Shown here in pieces: positions 29,530 to 31,040 of a stretch of DNA of 31,040 bases (position 1 is the stretch's first letter; each line of letters starts with the position of its first letter). Below the pieces are notes generated by a model, which was not told where the DNA came from, made no database searches, and was given only the letters and a program-made list of their open reading frames with translations. The stretch covers positions 1-31,040 of the forward strand of contig NZ_JALNZY010000018.1 in NCBI RefSeq assembly GCF_023229105.1, written 5' to 3'. The DNA is from Sulfurimonas sp. GTDB lineage: Bacteria > Campylobacterota > Campylobacteria > Campylobacterales > Sulfurimonadaceae. Made by a program: the position numbers and the translations under genes.

Positions 29530-30081
29530 TTAATCCATCCATTTTTGAGGGTCGTAGCCGTCACTTGGTCGCACGACTCTCTCCTTTGGTAGCTCTTTTA
29601 CCATAGTCACTACTTCGGCAGAATCAACGGGACTTTTGCCTAAAGAATTTTCAACCTCTTTAAATCCATGCCTTTTAAAAAAACCAATACTTTTTTCACT
29701 CTTTAGTACACTTACGCTCATCTGCTCAAAAAGTGCCCCCGCTTCTAAAAATAGCTGCTCAAGCATAGCAGAACCTATGCCTTTAGCTCTAAATTCAGGT
29801 TTTACCCCGATGGTAAGAACAGGCGTTTTCTCATCTATATAACCGTTTGCATTATCCTCTTTGCTTAGCACTCTTATCCATGCTGCACCTGCAATTTTAT
29901 GCCCACTTAAAGCATAAAGTCCCAAATCTTTTGTTGAGAGACCGTAAAATTTACTGTAAGTTTCTAGCTCTAAAACATCTTTAACAGTTTTAGCGACTTC
30001 ATCAAGACGATAGGCGAAGTGCAGTATGCCGGTTGCGATTTTTTGCTCTGAGGATCTTAAAAAATATAGAGTTGGTGTCAT
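29530..30081 (-). CDS. GNAT-family N-acetyltransferase
   Basis: 183 residues. The acetyl-CoA binding motif is visible as GVKPEFRAKGIGSAMLEQLF (R-x-x-G-I-G), followed by SVLKSEKSIGFFKRHGFKEV, the usual last strands of the fold. The substrate is unknown. The C-terminal tail (RPSDGYDPQKWMD) extends beyond the core domain. It starts six bases after the tex stop, so it is likely the second gene of a tex transcript. Confidence 0.85.
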   Translation of the reverse strand: MTPTLYFLRSSEQKIATGILHFAYRLDEVAKTVKDVLELETYSKFYGLSTKDLGLYALSGHKIAGAAWIRVLSKEDNANGYIDEKTPVLTIGVKPEFRAKGIGSAMLEQLFLEAGALFEQMSVSVLKSEKSIGFFKRHGFKEVENSLGKSPVDSAEVVTMVKELPKERVVRPSDGYDPQKWMD

Positions 30082-30087
30082 CTTGTA

Positions 30088-31040
30088 TTACGCCAGAGAT
30101 AGTCCGACTTTTCCTTTTTCTTCATCTATTGAGATAACTTCTATTTGAGGCAGATATTGGTTGAGAGATAGAACTTCAAGCGGATGAGAGACTCTTTTTG
30201 CACTCATCTTTGAGATGTGAATCATGCCGTCATTTTTTAACCCAATATCCACAAATGCCCCAAAGTCTGCAATATTTCGCACAACTCCCGAGACAAAACT
30301 TCCCACTTTTAGCATCTTTATATCCGTTATGCCATCTTTAAACGGTATGGGCGGTAACTCTTCTCTGGGATCAAAACCGGGCTTACGAAGCTCTTTTATG
30401 ATGTCTTTGAGTGTCTCTATTCCAACACGAAGTTCTTTTGCTTTAGCTTCTATATCTATCGTTGTCAAATCCAAACCGATTAGTTTCTTTGCAACTTCAT
30501 AACTCTCAGGATGGATACCGCTGTTATCAAAGGGATTTTTTGCATCTTTTATGCGGATAAATCCTGCTGCCTGCTCATAAGCTTTTTTGCCTAAGCCTTT
30601 TACTTTTAAAAGCTGCTCTTTTGTTTTAAAAGTTCCATTCTCTTCTCTAAAAGCTATGATATTTTGGGCGATTTTTGAGCCTATTCCTGCTACATAAGAT
30701 AAAAGTGAAAGTGAGGCTGAGTTTATATCCACTCCTACTCGGTTAACCAAATCAACAGTTACATCTGTTAGCTTTTTTTCCAAAAGTTTTTGGTCAACAT
30801 CATGCTGATACTGCCCTATGCCTAAAGATTTTGGGTCAATTTTTACAAGTGCCGCCATCGGGTCTTGGAGTCTTTGAGCGATAGAGATAGCGCCTCTTAT
30901 GGTTACATCAAGATTTGGGTACTCCTGCGAAGCTATCTTTGAAGCGGAGTAAACTGATGCTCCCGCTTCTGAGACAACTGTGTAGTTGAGCTTTGCTCTC
31001 TCTTCTTTGTTGATTCTCGCCAAAAACTCTTGCGTCTCTC
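30088..31040 (-). CDS. tex: Tex-family RNA-binding transcription accessory protein (C-terminal part)
   Basis: The frame stays open to the window edge, so about 317 C-terminal residues are present of a protein normally above 700. In order: the end of the YqgF/RuvX-like domain (YTVVSEAGASVYSASKIA, ISIAQRLQDPMAALVKIDPK), the helix-hairpin-helix region (GIGSKIAQNIIAFREENG, KGLGKKAYEQAAGFIRI), and a C-terminal S1 RNA-binding domain (GVVRNIADFGAFVDIGLKND, then GMIHISKMS). Tex acts with RNA polymerase and is usually essential or strongly conserved. The internal TTG near 31023 is not a real start. Confidence 0.94.
   Translation of the reverse strand, partial: ETQEFLARINKEERAKLNYTVVSEAGASVYSASKIASQEYPNLDVTIRGAISIAQRLQDPMAALVKIDPKSLGIGQYQHDVDQKLLEKKLTDVTVDLVNRVGVDINSASLSLLSYVAGIGSKIAQNIIAFREENGTFKTKEQLLKVKGLGKKAYEQAAGFIRIKDAKNPFDNSGIHPESYEVAKKLIGLDLTTIDIEAKAKELRVGIETLKDIIKELRKPGFDPREELPPIPFKDGITDIKMLKVGSFVSGVVRNIADFGAFVDIGLKNDGMIHISKMSAKRVSHPLEVLSLNQYLPQIEVISIDEEKGKVGLSLA

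Overview
The window is AT-rich, densely packed bacterial chromosome, most consistent with a free-living member of the Campylobacterota (Sulfurimonas/Sulfuricurvum-like). The case rests on the TIGR00303-type CobT, a soluble chemoreceptor with a C-terminal zinc-binding CZB domain like Helicobacter TlpD, small DUF1104-like periplasmic proteins, a short NFACT/RqcH protein and an adjacent cdsA/dxr pair. This is inferred from protein families; no rRNA or tRNA is present to confirm it. Nothing in the window looks like a prophage, transposase or CRISPR array.

Layout. 1-748: decayed accessory DNA, with the tail of an unrecognised gene, a remnant of the DNA-damage-inducible gene dinD with an internal deletion, and palindromic repeats. 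749-2705: a Na+/phosphate cotransporter and a small overlapping coiled-coil gene. 2895-6817: an envelope-stress-like block, with a DUF1104-like secreted protein, a DUF2202 ferritin-like protein, an OmpR-type response regulator whose expected start codon is ACG, its histidine kinase, a second small Spy/CpxP-like secreted protein and an outer-membrane barrel. 6865-12009 (minus strand): cobalamin nucleotide-loop assembly (cobU-cobS-cobC, later cobT), interrupted by an ATPase with a degenerate P-loop and an MscS channel. 12227-13342: the TlpD-like chemoreceptor. 13388-20031 (minus strand): one tightly coupled operon of a 50-residue ORF, a TonB-dependent receptor, BtuF/BtuD/BtuC-like ABC importer genes, a YcaO protein and a nine-cysteine protein, ending at a strong terminator. 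20093-22616: RqcH-like protein, a charged protein of unknown function, and cdsA. 22617-25849: a three-gene restriction-modification module (m5C methyltransferase, m6A methyltransferase, HNH endonuclease) lying exactly between cdsA and dxr. 25845-31040: dxr, tsaD, tpx, an outer-membrane barrel, and on the minus strand a GNAT acetyltransferase and the 3' part of tex.

How the genes fit together. The minus-strand blocks combine corrinoid capture (TonB receptor and ABC importer) with late cobalamin assembly (CobU, CobS, CobT, CobC), which suggests salvage of B12 precursors; no B12 riboswitch was seen. YcaO and the Cys-rich protein are joined to the importer by ATGA overlaps, which links an ATP-dependent backbone-modifying enzyme family to a metal or corrinoid uptake operon.

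The strongest leads are: (1) the R-M module at the cdsA/dxr junction, flanked by a 9/10 direct repeat, with the endonuclease stop overlapping the TTG start of the essential gene dxr; (2) a family of about 100-bp intergenic repeats in three copies, all directly upstream of gene starts in the same relative orientation, whose main hairpin shows compensatory base changes; (3) the TonB-BtuFDC-YcaO-Cys-rich operon; (4) the ACG start of the response regulator.
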